A DNA stretch of 64,000 nucleotides from Bacillota bacterium (GTDB lineage Bacteria > Bacillota > Clostridia > Acetivibrionales > DTU013), in assembly GCA_023439545.1 (NCBI GenBank), contig JAEXNT010000040.1, positions 1 through 64,000 on the forward strand, read 5' to 3'. Within the stretch, counting starts at the first letter, position 1; each line of letters opens with the position of its first letter. The translations under genes and the position numbers were made by a program. Below the pieces are notes generated by a model that saw only the letters and a program-made list of their open reading frames with translations, searched no databases and had not been told where the DNA came from. Shown piece after piece: positions 54,635 to 63,150 of this stretch.

Positions 54635-57294
54635 ACTAGTTTCGCCCTTAAGCGGGCCTTGTAATTGAAATACCTTTCAAGCGGATAAGTAACAGTGCTC
54701 ACGATAAATAACAAAACTGCTGCCGCTAGATCAAGCCACCCCATGAAGCGGAAAATCCATTCGGTGATAGGATGTCCACCCATATTGAGGAAGAAAAACG
54801 CCAGCAGCATCATACCCTGGGACACAGCAAACAGTTTTTTGCGTTTGATTTTGTCCTTAATCCTCATATATCTCTGTTCGAAAACCCACCAAGCACGGAT
54901 AGGCTTCCTGACTAACATCTTTATTTTTTTCTTAGCTGATGCACCCTGCCAATCAATATAAAAGAAGTAATGCCGAGCCATGATTTCTCTTAAGTACTGC
55001 CTATAAGCCTTCCGGTCCTCTGGAAGCATAAGCTTTTTGTAAGGTTCTACTTCTTTCTTAAAAATCAGATATTTATCGTCATAAAACATTTTACGAATTT
55101 CTTTTCCGTACCGTTCGTTGGAATGGGTTATCCCGCCTGTACTATGAATCGCCGTAACCTCGTTATAATAAATGGGAGCATGTCCATTTCGAAGCAGCTT
55201 CAGTACCAGTGGCCAGTCCTCTGAGAACTGATAATCCAGATCGATACCTCCTACCATTTCAAAAGCATCCTTTCGGAATGCCATGCAGCATGGAATCGCC
55301 ATACATCGCCTGCTCCAGCGGCTGAACAATTTATGGGCATCTCCCTCTATAAAATAAGGCTCGTCCGTTGTTGTTGGCGTCGTGAAATTGGTTTGTTTAT
55401 AATCTGCCGTCGTCATCTTGCATCTGGCAACGAGCCAGACAGAATTCGGGTTTTTCAGGAATTGCTCCACATAGCGGCTGATTGCATCCTTTCCGAAAAA
55501 GCGGTCATCCGCTGCGGTAAAGCTCATATACTCTCCCGTTACAAAGCTCAGAGCTCCATGAATATGCTTGACTGTACGCAGATTTTCGGGGTTTTTACGG
55601 ACAATAACCTGCTCAATGTTTTGCCTCTTGTTATTGTCGATATATTTCTGAACGCATTCTACATCGAAGTCCTTACTGCCGTCATCGGAAACGATCAGCT
55701 GGATCCTGGGATAGTCCTGCATAAAGATGCTGTCGAGCATATCAAACAAAAGCTCCATGTTCTTGTAGCAGAGCACCAGAATGGAGAATAGCGGGAATTC
55801 CGCTCTGTCTATGCTCTCAACAGCTTCTGCAGGCACTTCTGCTTTGTGCTCTGGCAGGTTACCGCAGATCACTTTTTGACATTCTACGTTCAGATCATGT
55901 TTCACTTGTTTCATAATATTCTCTCCCACTGTCCCCGTTTCAGGAATAAAAAATAATTTTTGATACAGCGCCAACCGGTTTTGACATAACGGATCCTCTC
56001 CTGACCGTATCATTTGGACAAAACGAACAATATCCTGCATTTCCTGTGCGATATAGTAGCTTTCCAGCATCTGTTCATACATATAAAAGCCCTTCATATT
56101 GCGCGGAGTCAAAAGTATTGGTTTCTTTGTATACAAAAATTCTACGCTGAAGGTGGTTCCGTCCGTGATAATCGCATCTGCCGCATAGAACGCGGCATAA
56201 TACAACGAATTGGTGTCCCAGATGATATTTTCGGCATCCCGAATCCTCTGCTGCAGCCGGTCGACCTGAAGCTGTGTCATGGCGCCGCTGTTGAGCAGTG
56301 CCCCCATCATCAGAGGATGGGGACGGAAAATAAAGACAATATCCGGGTTTTTAAGTGCCATATCCAGGATTTTTTCGCCCCAAAGCAACCAAGTGCCTGT
56401 TCCCGTTTGGTTCAAATCGATCAGGTGGTGAGGCGTCCAGAGGATGACCTTGCGGTCTCCTATTTTTTGTTTCCACTCATCCGGAATCTGTTCCCGCTTC
56501 GCTTCCATGTCACGATAATGATCCGCCTTTGGGTGTCCCCAAACGGCAACATTTTCACCGTTGCGGTAACCATATTCCTTTGCGTACTTTTTAACGTTCT
56601 CACCATAAGCACAATGGCGCCATGCCTTATAGTGAGCGTAGAACTGAAATCCGAACTTTGCCAGATCAGTAGTAATCTCCATTCCGTAGGGAATATAGAC
56701 CGCACGGGGAACGACACATTCAAGATGCTTTAATTCATACCGCTCCGGTATTTTTGCATATGGTTTGATCATGAACACAACATCGGGAGAATATTCTGTC
56801 AGATCATACTCGTTGTGCCGGATTACGGGCAATCCCATGCTCCTATATTCGTCATAATAATCCACTTGTTCTGAGAAATTCTCGTGGTAGAAAGGGGTGT
56901 AGACCAACGCGGTTTCATAATCGGGGTTACTCTGCGCCGCATCAAATACACTCTCCAGTGACGGCCAGCATGAGACTTCCTGTGTCAAAAACAACGCATA
57001 GATCTTTGTGCGTGTAAGCTCAGTGATTTCATCACAAATCTCCTGAATGTGAAAGCTGTCTGCATGATTTGAAATCGCCTCGAGGAGAATGTCCATATAA
57101 CGGTAATAGCAGCAGTCACTGACTGTAGGCGCCCACAGAGATGACTGCTGCTTGCGAAGATTGCGCTGTTCGTCCGTGATCCACTTGCAAAGTGGCATAA
57201 AATCAGCGCCTGTCTGCTGCCCGGTCATAATCTCACTACAAAGGGTCCGAAGTGTTGTGCCCCGTGTAAAATTTAGATATTTATGATCTGTCAT
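54628..57294 (-). CDS. CDP-glycerol transferase-like + GT2 fusion with C-terminal membrane helices
   Basis: About 888 residues. The first half resembles CDP-glycerol/poly-alditol-phosphate transferases (WGHPKADHY, VILWTPHHLI, IFRPHPLMM, DAIITDGTTFSVEFLYTKKP). The second half is a GT2 domain (FSILVLCYKNMELLFDMLDS, LIVSDDGSKDF, AADDRFFG) and ends in about two membrane helices. The start at 57294 is one base from the TAA of the preceding gene, so translation is likely coupled; an upstream ATG at 57366 lies inside that gene. The last residues RAKLVN overlap a foreign gene remnant, so the C-terminus may not be original. Confidence 0.87.
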   Translation of the reverse strand: MTDHKYLNFTRGTTLRTLCSEIMTGQQTGADFMPLCKWITDEQRNLRKQQSSLWAPTVSDCCYYRYMDILLEAISNHADSFHIQEICDEITELTRTKIYALFLTQEVSCWPSLESVFDAAQSNPDYETALVYTPFYHENFSEQVDYYDEYRSMGLPVIRHNEYDLTEYSPDVVFMIKPYAKIPERYELKHLECVVPRAVYIPYGMEITTDLAKFGFQFYAHYKAWRHCAYGENVKKYAKEYGYRNGENVAVWGHPKADHYRDMEAKREQIPDEWKQKIGDRKVILWTPHHLIDLNQTGTGTWLLWGEKILDMALKNPDIVFIFRPHPLMMGALLNSGAMTQLQVDRLQQRIRDAENIIWDTNSLYYAAFYAADAIITDGTTFSVEFLYTKKPILLTPRNMKGFYMYEQMLESYYIAQEMQDIVRFVQMIRSGEDPLCQNRLALYQKLFFIPETGTVGENIMKQVKHDLNVECQKVICGNLPEHKAEVPAEAVESIDRAEFPLFSILVLCYKNMELLFDMLDSIFMQDYPRIQLIVSDDGSKDFDVECVQKYIDNNKRQNIEQVIVRKNPENLRTVKHIHGALSFVTGEYMSFTAADDRFFGKDAISRYVEQFLKNPNSVWLVARCKMTTADYKQTNFTTPTTTDEPYFIEGDAHKLFSRWSRRCMAIPCCMAFRKDAFEMVGGIDLDYQFSEDWPLVLKLLRNGHAPIYYNEVTAIHSTGGITHSNERYGKEIRKMFYDDKYLIFKKEVEPYKKLMLPEDRKAYRQYLREIMARHYFFYIDWQGASAKKKIKMLVRKPIRAWWVFEQRYMRIKDKIKRKKLFAVSQGMMLLAFFFLNMGGHPITEWIFRFMGWLDLAAAVLLFIVSTVTYPLERYFNYKARLRAKLVN

Positions 57295-57295
57295 G

Positions 57296-58348
57296 TTAAA
57301 ATACCAGCCTTTGCGGATTTTTTTTAAAATAGAGATTGCATGCCAGCATTCCGACCATCCACACAAACAAAAGCACTGCGATAACAGCCATGATTTTCAC
57401 AGCAACAACAAGGACAGTGGCTTTCGTCAGAAACAACAAAGTAGCGAAGATTGCGATCAGCAAATCGATTATGGCATAGAACTTCAATTTGGAAAAGCTG
57501 GAATACTTATGTAACTTTAAAATGAGGTTTCTATACTTCTCCGACACGCGAATCGGTTCGGAAGTGCCAGCAGCCGCTGTCATTTCCAGCGTTTTAGCCG
57601 GAGAAGACTGAATCAATTCAGAAATACTTTGCAAGATGATGTTGCCATATGTGTCGGGAACAGAAACAGCCGTATTCTGAATACTATCTTGTGAAAACTT
57701 ACAAAGAGACATGGGTTGCGTTGTGACGGTTTGTCCATGCTCCAACAGTGCGGAGCAAACAATCTGGCTGACTGGCTTCTCACCCTGTTCAGTCTGTACA
57801 TCCAGATTTTTAAGGGCATCTATCCGACACATCAGCATACAATCCCTCAGATTTTCGATATTCAACTGCGACGTTTCCCCTAGCGTAACCTGGTCGTCCT
57901 TCGTGATCGAGCACAGAGAGAGACGCTTTTTCATATCGTTGGACCACAGTTCCGCTGTGGTTATAACAGCGGAAACGGAACTGTTGCATGACAGATACCT
58001 GATGCAGTTTGTCAGAGCCTGAGGAGACGCAAAATACTCACCGGAATGCAGAGTCACAACGTAATCCACAACCATACTGTCCCAAAACTGCTTCTGGGAC
58101 AGATACTCTCCCATAGGGTGCTTATTTTCGCGATAGCAAATCCTCTTGATATTCTCCGGTCTGCCTGCCTCAAAGTTGTAAAGTAACCGCTCACTTTGAA
58201 ACTGATCGGTGCAGTCATTGCACACTGCCAGATAGATATTGGGATAATCCTGCTTATAAATGCTTTGAAGCGTTCTTACATTGCTGAGATGGTTATCGTT
58301 TGTAAGAAAAATGACCAACAACCGTTCTTCCCTTATTCCCCTATTCAT
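57296..58348 (-). CDS. GT2-like glycosyltransferase with C-terminal membrane helices
   Basis: A 350-residue protein with a degenerate GT2 fold (LLVIFLTNDNHLSNVRTLQS, YLAVCNDCTDQF, LHSGEYFASPQAL) and two C-terminal helices (KFYAIIDLLIAIFATLLFL, VVAVKIMAVIAVLLFVWMVG). The usual DxD is not obvious, so it may be non-catalytic or an accessory partner of the next protein, to which it is coupled. Confidence 0.75.
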   Translation of the reverse strand: MNRGIREERLLVIFLTNDNHLSNVRTLQSIYKQDYPNIYLAVCNDCTDQFQSERLLYNFEAGRPENIKRICYRENKHPMGEYLSQKQFWDSMVVDYVVTLHSGEYFASPQALTNCIRYLSCNSSVSAVITTAELWSNDMKKRLSLCSITKDDQVTLGETSQLNIENLRDCMLMCRIDALKNLDVQTEQGEKPVSQIVCSALLEHGQTVTTQPMSLCKFSQDSIQNTAVSVPDTYGNIILQSISELIQSSPAKTLEMTAAAGTSEPIRVSEKYRNLILKLHKYSSFSKLKFYAIIDLLIAIFATLLFLTKATVLVVAVKIMAVIAVLLFVWMVGMLACNLYFKKNPQRLVF

Positions 58349-58419
58349 AAGAATCTATTAACTCCTTTGTAGCAGTTTACGGGTTTCTATTTCTTAAGCC
58401 GCAATATGACATTTAAGTT

Positions 58420-58926
58420 CTAAAAATCCTGCCTTCGAATTTCGTACCATTTCAATATCTCTGCAACTCCGTTTACCAGCAGAGTGCTCTCATGCGTATA
58501 TAGGAAACCAAACTTTTCATAAAATCTGACAGCACGCTGATTTGCCTGAAGTACATTCAAATACACTCTTTGTAAACTGAGCTGAACAAATGCCAACTCC
58601 AACATCAGGCGGCTTGCAGCAGCAGCCGCTCCTGTTCCGAGAGCCGAGCCATGCATGGAAATCGCGAATTCTGCCTCTCCCTTTTCACGGTCGATATGCT
58701 TCAGACTGATTGTCCCCATATATTCTCCGTCACTATTGACTACAGCACGGTGCAGATTTGTACTCTCGTCGCAGGAACTCAGTATGAATGCGTCAACGCT
58801 TTCTTTAGACGTATTTGGTCCTCCGATTTGCAGGTGCTTTGTGATGTCAGGATCGCGCATCCATTCCAGCATTCGGGCGCCGTCGCGCGGCTCCAGCGGG
58901 CGCAGCAAGAACTGTTCTCTTTTCAT
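58420..58926 (-). CDS. GNAT-family N-acetyltransferase
   Basis: A 168-residue RimJ/RimL-like GNAT protein (LRPLEPRDGARMLEWMRDPD, GTISLKHIDREKGEAEFAI, GTGAAAAASRLMLELAF, RVYLNVLQANQRAVRFYEKF). Directly downstream of the transaminase gene, so it probably acylates the 3-amino group of the dTDP-amino sugar, a step done by hexapeptide-repeat enzymes in the classic Fuc3NAc/Qui3NAc pathways. Confidence 0.9.
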   Translation of the reverse strand: MKREQFLLRPLEPRDGARMLEWMRDPDITKHLQIGGPNTSKESVDAFILSSCDESTNLHRAVVNSDGEYMGTISLKHIDREKGEAEFAISMHGSALGTGAAAAASRLMLELAFVQLSLQRVYLNVLQANQRAVRFYEKFGFLYTHESTLLVNGVAEILKWYEIRRQDF

Positions 58927-58937
58927 AATTCCACTCC

Positions 58938-60032
58938 CTAAAACGCATTAATCACTTCAATCACATAGTTAATCTGCTCATCAGTCATTCCGTAGTAAAT
59001 AGGCAAACTGACCTCTTGGGCTGCATTCATCTCAGCAACAGGAAAATCTCCCGCCTTATATCCAAGATCCTGATATGCCTGATGCATATGCATTGCAACA
59101 GGGTAATGATTCTGATGCGCAATGTCATGGGCATCCAGATGGGCTTCAAACTGTTTACGGTCTTCTACCATAATGGCAAACAGATGCCATGCGTGTTCCG
59201 CATCTTGGTTGAGCTTGGGCAGCTTGACTGCCGGATTCTTAATTCCCGCCAGATAGCACCGCGCAATCCGTTCACGATCCTTACGCCACTTATCAAGGTG
59301 CTGGAGCTTCACATCCAGCCATGCAGACTGAATCTCATCCAGTCTGGAGTTAAATCCTTTATATTCGTGCATATACTTTTTATGAGAGCCGTAATTAGCC
59401 AAAGCGCGCACACGATCTGCAATCTCAGCCGAGAAAGTGCTTATGGCGCCTGCATCGCCCAGCGCACCAAGGTTTTTGCCGGGATAGAAGCTAAAGCCCG
59501 CCGCATCACCCAGGCTTCCTGCGCGATGCCCCTTGTAAGTGGCTCCGTGTGCCTGTGCGGCATCTTCAATAAGCATAAGATTATGCTTCCTTGCAATGGC
59601 ATTCACTTCATCAAAACGTCCGATCTGTCCGTAGAGATGCACCAGAATGATTGCCTTTGTATTAGGTGTAATAGCAGCTTCCAGCTTTTCCGGATTCAGG
59701 CTGTAGTATTCTGGCTCGATGTCAATTAAAACAGGCTTAGCCCCTGCAAAAGTGACTGCTAACGCAGTAGCAATGTAGGTCTGCGCCGGAACGATAACCT
59801 CGTCGCCATCGCCAATCCCTGCTGCCAGGAGAATCATATGCAAAGCATCAAGGCCATTACCGCAGCCTATACAATAAGGAACCTTACAGTATTCTGCAAA
59901 GTGCCTCTCAAACTCCTTGCAATGCCGGCCGCCAATGAACCATCCCGCGTCATATACTTCAGCAAAGGTATTCATCATGGATTCACGAATCTCGCTGTGC
60001 ATCGGGGTAAAATCTGCAAAGGGAACTTTCAT
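58938..60032 (-). CDS. DegT/DnrJ/EryC1-family sugar aminotransferase (FdtB/QdtB-like)
   Basis: A 364-residue PLP enzyme: YCIGCGNGLDALHMILLA, EVIVPAQTYIATALAVTFAG, IEDAAQAHGATYKGHRAG and the PLP lysine in FSFYPGKNLGALGDAGAI, a pattern typical of 3-keto-6-deoxy-sugar transaminases. Its start overlaps the ketoisomerase stop (ATGA), and the pair with rfbA/rfbB predicts dTDP-3-amino-3,6-dideoxyhexose. Galacto or gluco configuration cannot be told. Confidence 0.92.
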   Translation of the reverse strand: MKVPFADFTPMHSEIRESMMNTFAEVYDAGWFIGGRHCKEFERHFAEYCKVPYCIGCGNGLDALHMILLAAGIGDGDEVIVPAQTYIATALAVTFAGAKPVLIDIEPEYYSLNPEKLEAAITPNTKAIILVHLYGQIGRFDEVNAIARKHNLMLIEDAAQAHGATYKGHRAGSLGDAAGFSFYPGKNLGALGDAGAISTFSAEIADRVRALANYGSHKKYMHEYKGFNSRLDEIQSAWLDVKLQHLDKWRKDRERIARCYLAGIKNPAVKLPKLNQDAEHAWHLFAIMVEDRKQFEAHLDAHDIAHQNHYPVAMHMHQAYQDLGYKAGDFPVAEMNAAQEVSLPIYYGMTDEQINYVIEVINAF

Positions 60033-60436
60033 TTTTCTTCCTCCTTCAAGTAGGACAAAAACTCCTTATAATCTCGGATATAGTCCGATTCTTCGTAATA
60101 CTCAGAAGCCAGAACCAGGAGCACTGCACCGGGAGAAAAGTCAAACATTTCACGCCATACAGCATTCTCAACTATCAATCCTTCCGCAGGGTCTGTAAGT
60201 TTAACAACTTCTTTATCCGTACCGTCATCCAGCAAAATTTTGCATGACCCATGAATGCAGATCAAAACCTGCTGTAACTTTTTATGGGCATGCAATCCTC
60301 GGCGGGCGCCATCTGCAACATCAAATATGTAATAAACTCTCTTGATGGCAAATGGAATATCGCGTTCTGCCTCCAAAAAGGACAAGCTTGCTGTATCATT
60401 CGTATGCTTAGGAAAAGATATTGTCTTTATTTCCAT
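60029..60436 (-). CDS. dTDP-4-keto-6-deoxyglucose 3,4-ketoisomerase (FdtA/QdtA-like)
   Basis: A 135-residue cupin: YYIFDVADGARRGLHAHKKL holds the conserved histidines, followed by LICIHGSCKILLDDG and VLASEYYEESDYIRDYKEFL. It supplies the 3-keto sugar for the aminotransferase. Overlaps it by four bases. Confidence 0.92.
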   Translation of the reverse strand: MEIKTISFPKHTNDTASLSFLEAERDIPFAIKRVYYIFDVADGARRGLHAHKKLQQVLICIHGSCKILLDDGTDKEVVKLTDPAEGLIVENAVWREMFDFSPGAVLLVLASEYYEESDYIRDYKEFLSYLKEEEK

Positions 60437-60440
60437 ATAA

Positions 60441-61409
60441 TTACGCTCCCTTCTGGAACCATTTCTGCACCTTTACGAGCAAACGGCGCAATGTCCGCCA
60501 TGGATGATGCAATCGATACCAAAACCAAATCAGAACATACATAGGCTTACACTCACTCCAACGTTCCCTTAATTTCTGATATCGGTACCCCAATTGCTGT
60601 TCTCGTTTCCATTGCCAATGCTTCCAGCACACTTTCAATGGATGTTTCGTAAAGGGCAATATCTCATTTTTGAGTATTGCATCCATATCATTTTCATAGG
60701 CCTCATTGTATCGACCTGGAGAACTTGCGCCTCCGCCGCGATATTTAACAACAACCCGGTCAAAGAAAACAATTTCTACTCCTTTGCGCAAAAGCAGCAG
60801 ATTCATAGAATAATCTTCTACCAGCCGATAGCGCTCGTCATAGCAGCCGTATTTTTTCAAGCTCTCCGCACTTCGTGCCGTACAGCATCCAAAAATGAAA
60901 TTAGCCGGCGAAATTTTCTCAAAAAGCTCTGCCGGAGATAATGTTTTCAACTGTTTGATTTGCTTTGGAGTCGGTTCTGTCCCCAAAGCTTCCTGCAGGT
61001 TCTCGTCGTATAATTCCCGACGAGCTGTCATAACCTGCGCCCCGCTTTCTAAAAATGCACCCACCCAATCAGATAACACCCTGCTGTCAAAAAAACAGTC
61101 ATCGCCAGCCAGGTAAAATATATAAGTTCCTTTACTTTGTCTCAGTGCGCGGTTTAATGAGTAAGCTGTGCCCATATTTTTTTCATTAACGATAACCTGG
61201 CATTCTTCGATATTGTCCCGACATTTCTCGCGAAGGAACCGCTCCGTCTCTTCTTGAGAAAACCGGCTTGAAGCATCATCGATGAGGATCAATTGAATGC
61301 GTCCATAGTCCTGAGCCAATACAGAATCAAGTGCCAAATACAAATCCGGACTGTTATAGGATGGTACTACCACTGTAACTAATGGTTCATTTTCCACTGC
61401 TATTTTCAT
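60441..61409 (-). CDS. GT2-family glycosyltransferase
   Basis: A 322-residue GT-A enzyme: VTVVVPSYNSPDLYLALDSV, LILIDDASSRFSQEETERFL, FYLAGDDCFF (DxD-like). Similar to transferases that add capsule or teichoic-acid side sugars. The C-terminal end is basic and aromatic, perhaps for membrane association. Donor unknown. Confidence 0.92.
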   Translation of the reverse strand: MKIAVENEPLVTVVVPSYNSPDLYLALDSVLAQDYGRIQLILIDDASSRFSQEETERFLREKCRDNIEECQVIVNEKNMGTAYSLNRALRQSKGTYIFYLAGDDCFFDSRVLSDWVGAFLESGAQVMTARRELYDENLQEALGTEPTPKQIKQLKTLSPAELFEKISPANFIFGCCTARSAESLKKYGCYDERYRLVEDYSMNLLLLRKGVEIVFFDRVVVKYRGGGASSPGRYNEAYENDMDAILKNEILPFTKHPLKVCWKHWQWKREQQLGYRYQKLRERWSECKPMYVLIWFWYRLHHPWRTLRRLLVKVQKWFQKGA

Positions 61410-61481
61410 TTTAATTTACTCTCTCACACAAAAAAAGTACTTAAAATCGGTTTGGATTCCAGTAGACTCCAAACAGCGTTT

Positions 61482-63014
61482 TTATTCGGTCAAACCCAAT
61501 TGTTTACACCAAAACTCCGTTGATGTTAACTCCGACATACGGCTTATATACTCATCCCGAACTTGAGGATAGTGAATCATTAACTGCAGAAGTATCGGCA
61601 CCAAGCGGAACGGATCCGAAAAAATGCTCAAGACTCGATTTTTGGCTGGCCGCATTTCTGCTTGAATCAGGCTTTTGTTTAGTTGCTCTCCGTCTGTCGA
61701 TAAGAAGAAATCCGGCCCTTTCAAAAAGTCACGATATGCCCGGAGGATGTATTCCACATTTTGGGGATTTCCTATCAAAACAGCCTTTGCACATGATAGA
61801 ATCATTTTCCGCATACTTGGTATAATTCCTGCTCCACTGCCATGAATCGCACTAACTACTAACTCGTTACGTTTGACATAATACTGCAAATGTGTACTAT
61901 ATTTACGCTGGAAGGCCATATGCCATACACCAATTCCATTGAGCAGGACTATTTGAGGTTTTATCCGTAGACCATATTCAATATCATCGGTTTTGATAAA
62001 CAGCGGGAGCGGCAACCCATGGTAATCCACCACAGAGACTGGAAAGCAGAAATACCACCATGCGTTGTACTCAACGGGCTGCTCCTTTATGTTCTTCAGC
62101 AGAGCCATCCGCTCAGATACGTCAAGGCCCCGGTTGTTTGTCACCAGACGTCCATTCCTGAAACTTGCTCCGGATTCATACTGAATTGTTGGATTATCCT
62201 GAATCAACATCTGCCCGCCAATACAGAGCGGTTTTTCAGACGTTGCCGCAGCCTTAAGAAACTGAATGGTTCTCAGCAGTGTCTCTGCCTCAAATGAAAT
62301 ATCATCATCCATAAACAGCACATGTGTATAGTGTTCGCGGCGCTGATACGCCTCCATCAAACCTCGAGTAAATCCGCCGCTGCCTCCGCAATTTTTATTC
62401 GGGAATACCTGAACATGTTCCATATTCTCTAACTGTAATGTCTGCCCATTATCTACTACAAACACATCCATGTCATCTTTGGAAGGACAGTTTTCTTTGC
62501 TCCAAACCTTTGATTGCAACATTTCCAGAGTTCGATAGACATACTCTTCCCGTTTGTAGGTACAAATCACTAATACAACACGTATGTTATCGTTCTCAGC
62601 CAAATCTGTTTCAAACCATCCCTCATGGATCACAGCGCACTGCCTTGCCGCTTCTGCTCGCAAAAAAATTGCGCCGTCCTCCGGCAAGGACTCCAAAGCA
62701 ATCTCCGAGAATTCAGTTAGTGCGTTCTCGCCAGACACTTCAAGTACAGCAAGTACTTGTTCCTCGCCGTCCTTACTCAGACTTACCAACGAAAGGCATA
62801 CGATTCCCGTCGTTACAACTCGAAATCGGACCGATCTAACTCGCGTATATTTCAGATACGGACCATAAAAGAACGCATTGAAATATGTGTCAAGCATCAC
62901 AGGGTTTCCAGCCTTAAAAGAGAACTGTTCACCACACTCTGCATCTCCATGAAAATAAAGTTCCTTCTTGTTCGATTCCAGTCTTGTCGGCAATATCATC
63001 CGAGACAGTATCAT
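61482..63014 (-). CDS. GlfT2-like galactofuranosyltransferase
   Basis: 510 residues with the GlfT2 layout: an N-terminal beta domain (about 1-140), a GT-A core (VVLVICTYKREEYVYRTLEM, FPNKNCGGSGGFTRGLMEAY, VLFMDDDISFEAETLLRT), then NAWWYFCFPVSVVDYHGLP and LFIKTDDIEYGLR, and a C-terminal helical region. GlfT2 builds galactofuranan from UDP-Galf; the mutase gene glf is in the same cluster. The start has GAGG nine bases upstream. Confidence 0.9.
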   Translation of the reverse strand: MILSRMILPTRLESNKKELYFHGDAECGEQFSFKAGNPVMLDTYFNAFFYGPYLKYTRVRSVRFRVVTTGIVCLSLVSLSKDGEEQVLAVLEVSGENALTEFSEIALESLPEDGAIFLRAEAARQCAVIHEGWFETDLAENDNIRVVLVICTYKREEYVYRTLEMLQSKVWSKENCPSKDDMDVFVVDNGQTLQLENMEHVQVFPNKNCGGSGGFTRGLMEAYQRREHYTHVLFMDDDISFEAETLLRTIQFLKAAATSEKPLCIGGQMLIQDNPTIQYESGASFRNGRLVTNNRGLDVSERMALLKNIKEQPVEYNAWWYFCFPVSVVDYHGLPLPLFIKTDDIEYGLRIKPQIVLLNGIGVWHMAFQRKYSTHLQYYVKRNELVVSAIHGSGAGIIPSMRKMILSCAKAVLIGNPQNVEYILRAYRDFLKGPDFFLSTDGEQLNKSLIQAEMRPAKNRVLSIFSDPFRLVPILLQLMIHYPQVRDEYISRMSELTSTEFWCKQLGLTE

Positions 63015-63150
63015 TACTTTCTTCCTCTACTGCTGCAACCCTTTACAGCATGTTCTTTATTTTTATCAATGCTCTGCGCTGTGTTCCCGGTAGTAACATA
63101 GGATTTAGTGCTCGCTTCTTTGTCAGCACCTTAGGTACTCCAGCAAAGTA

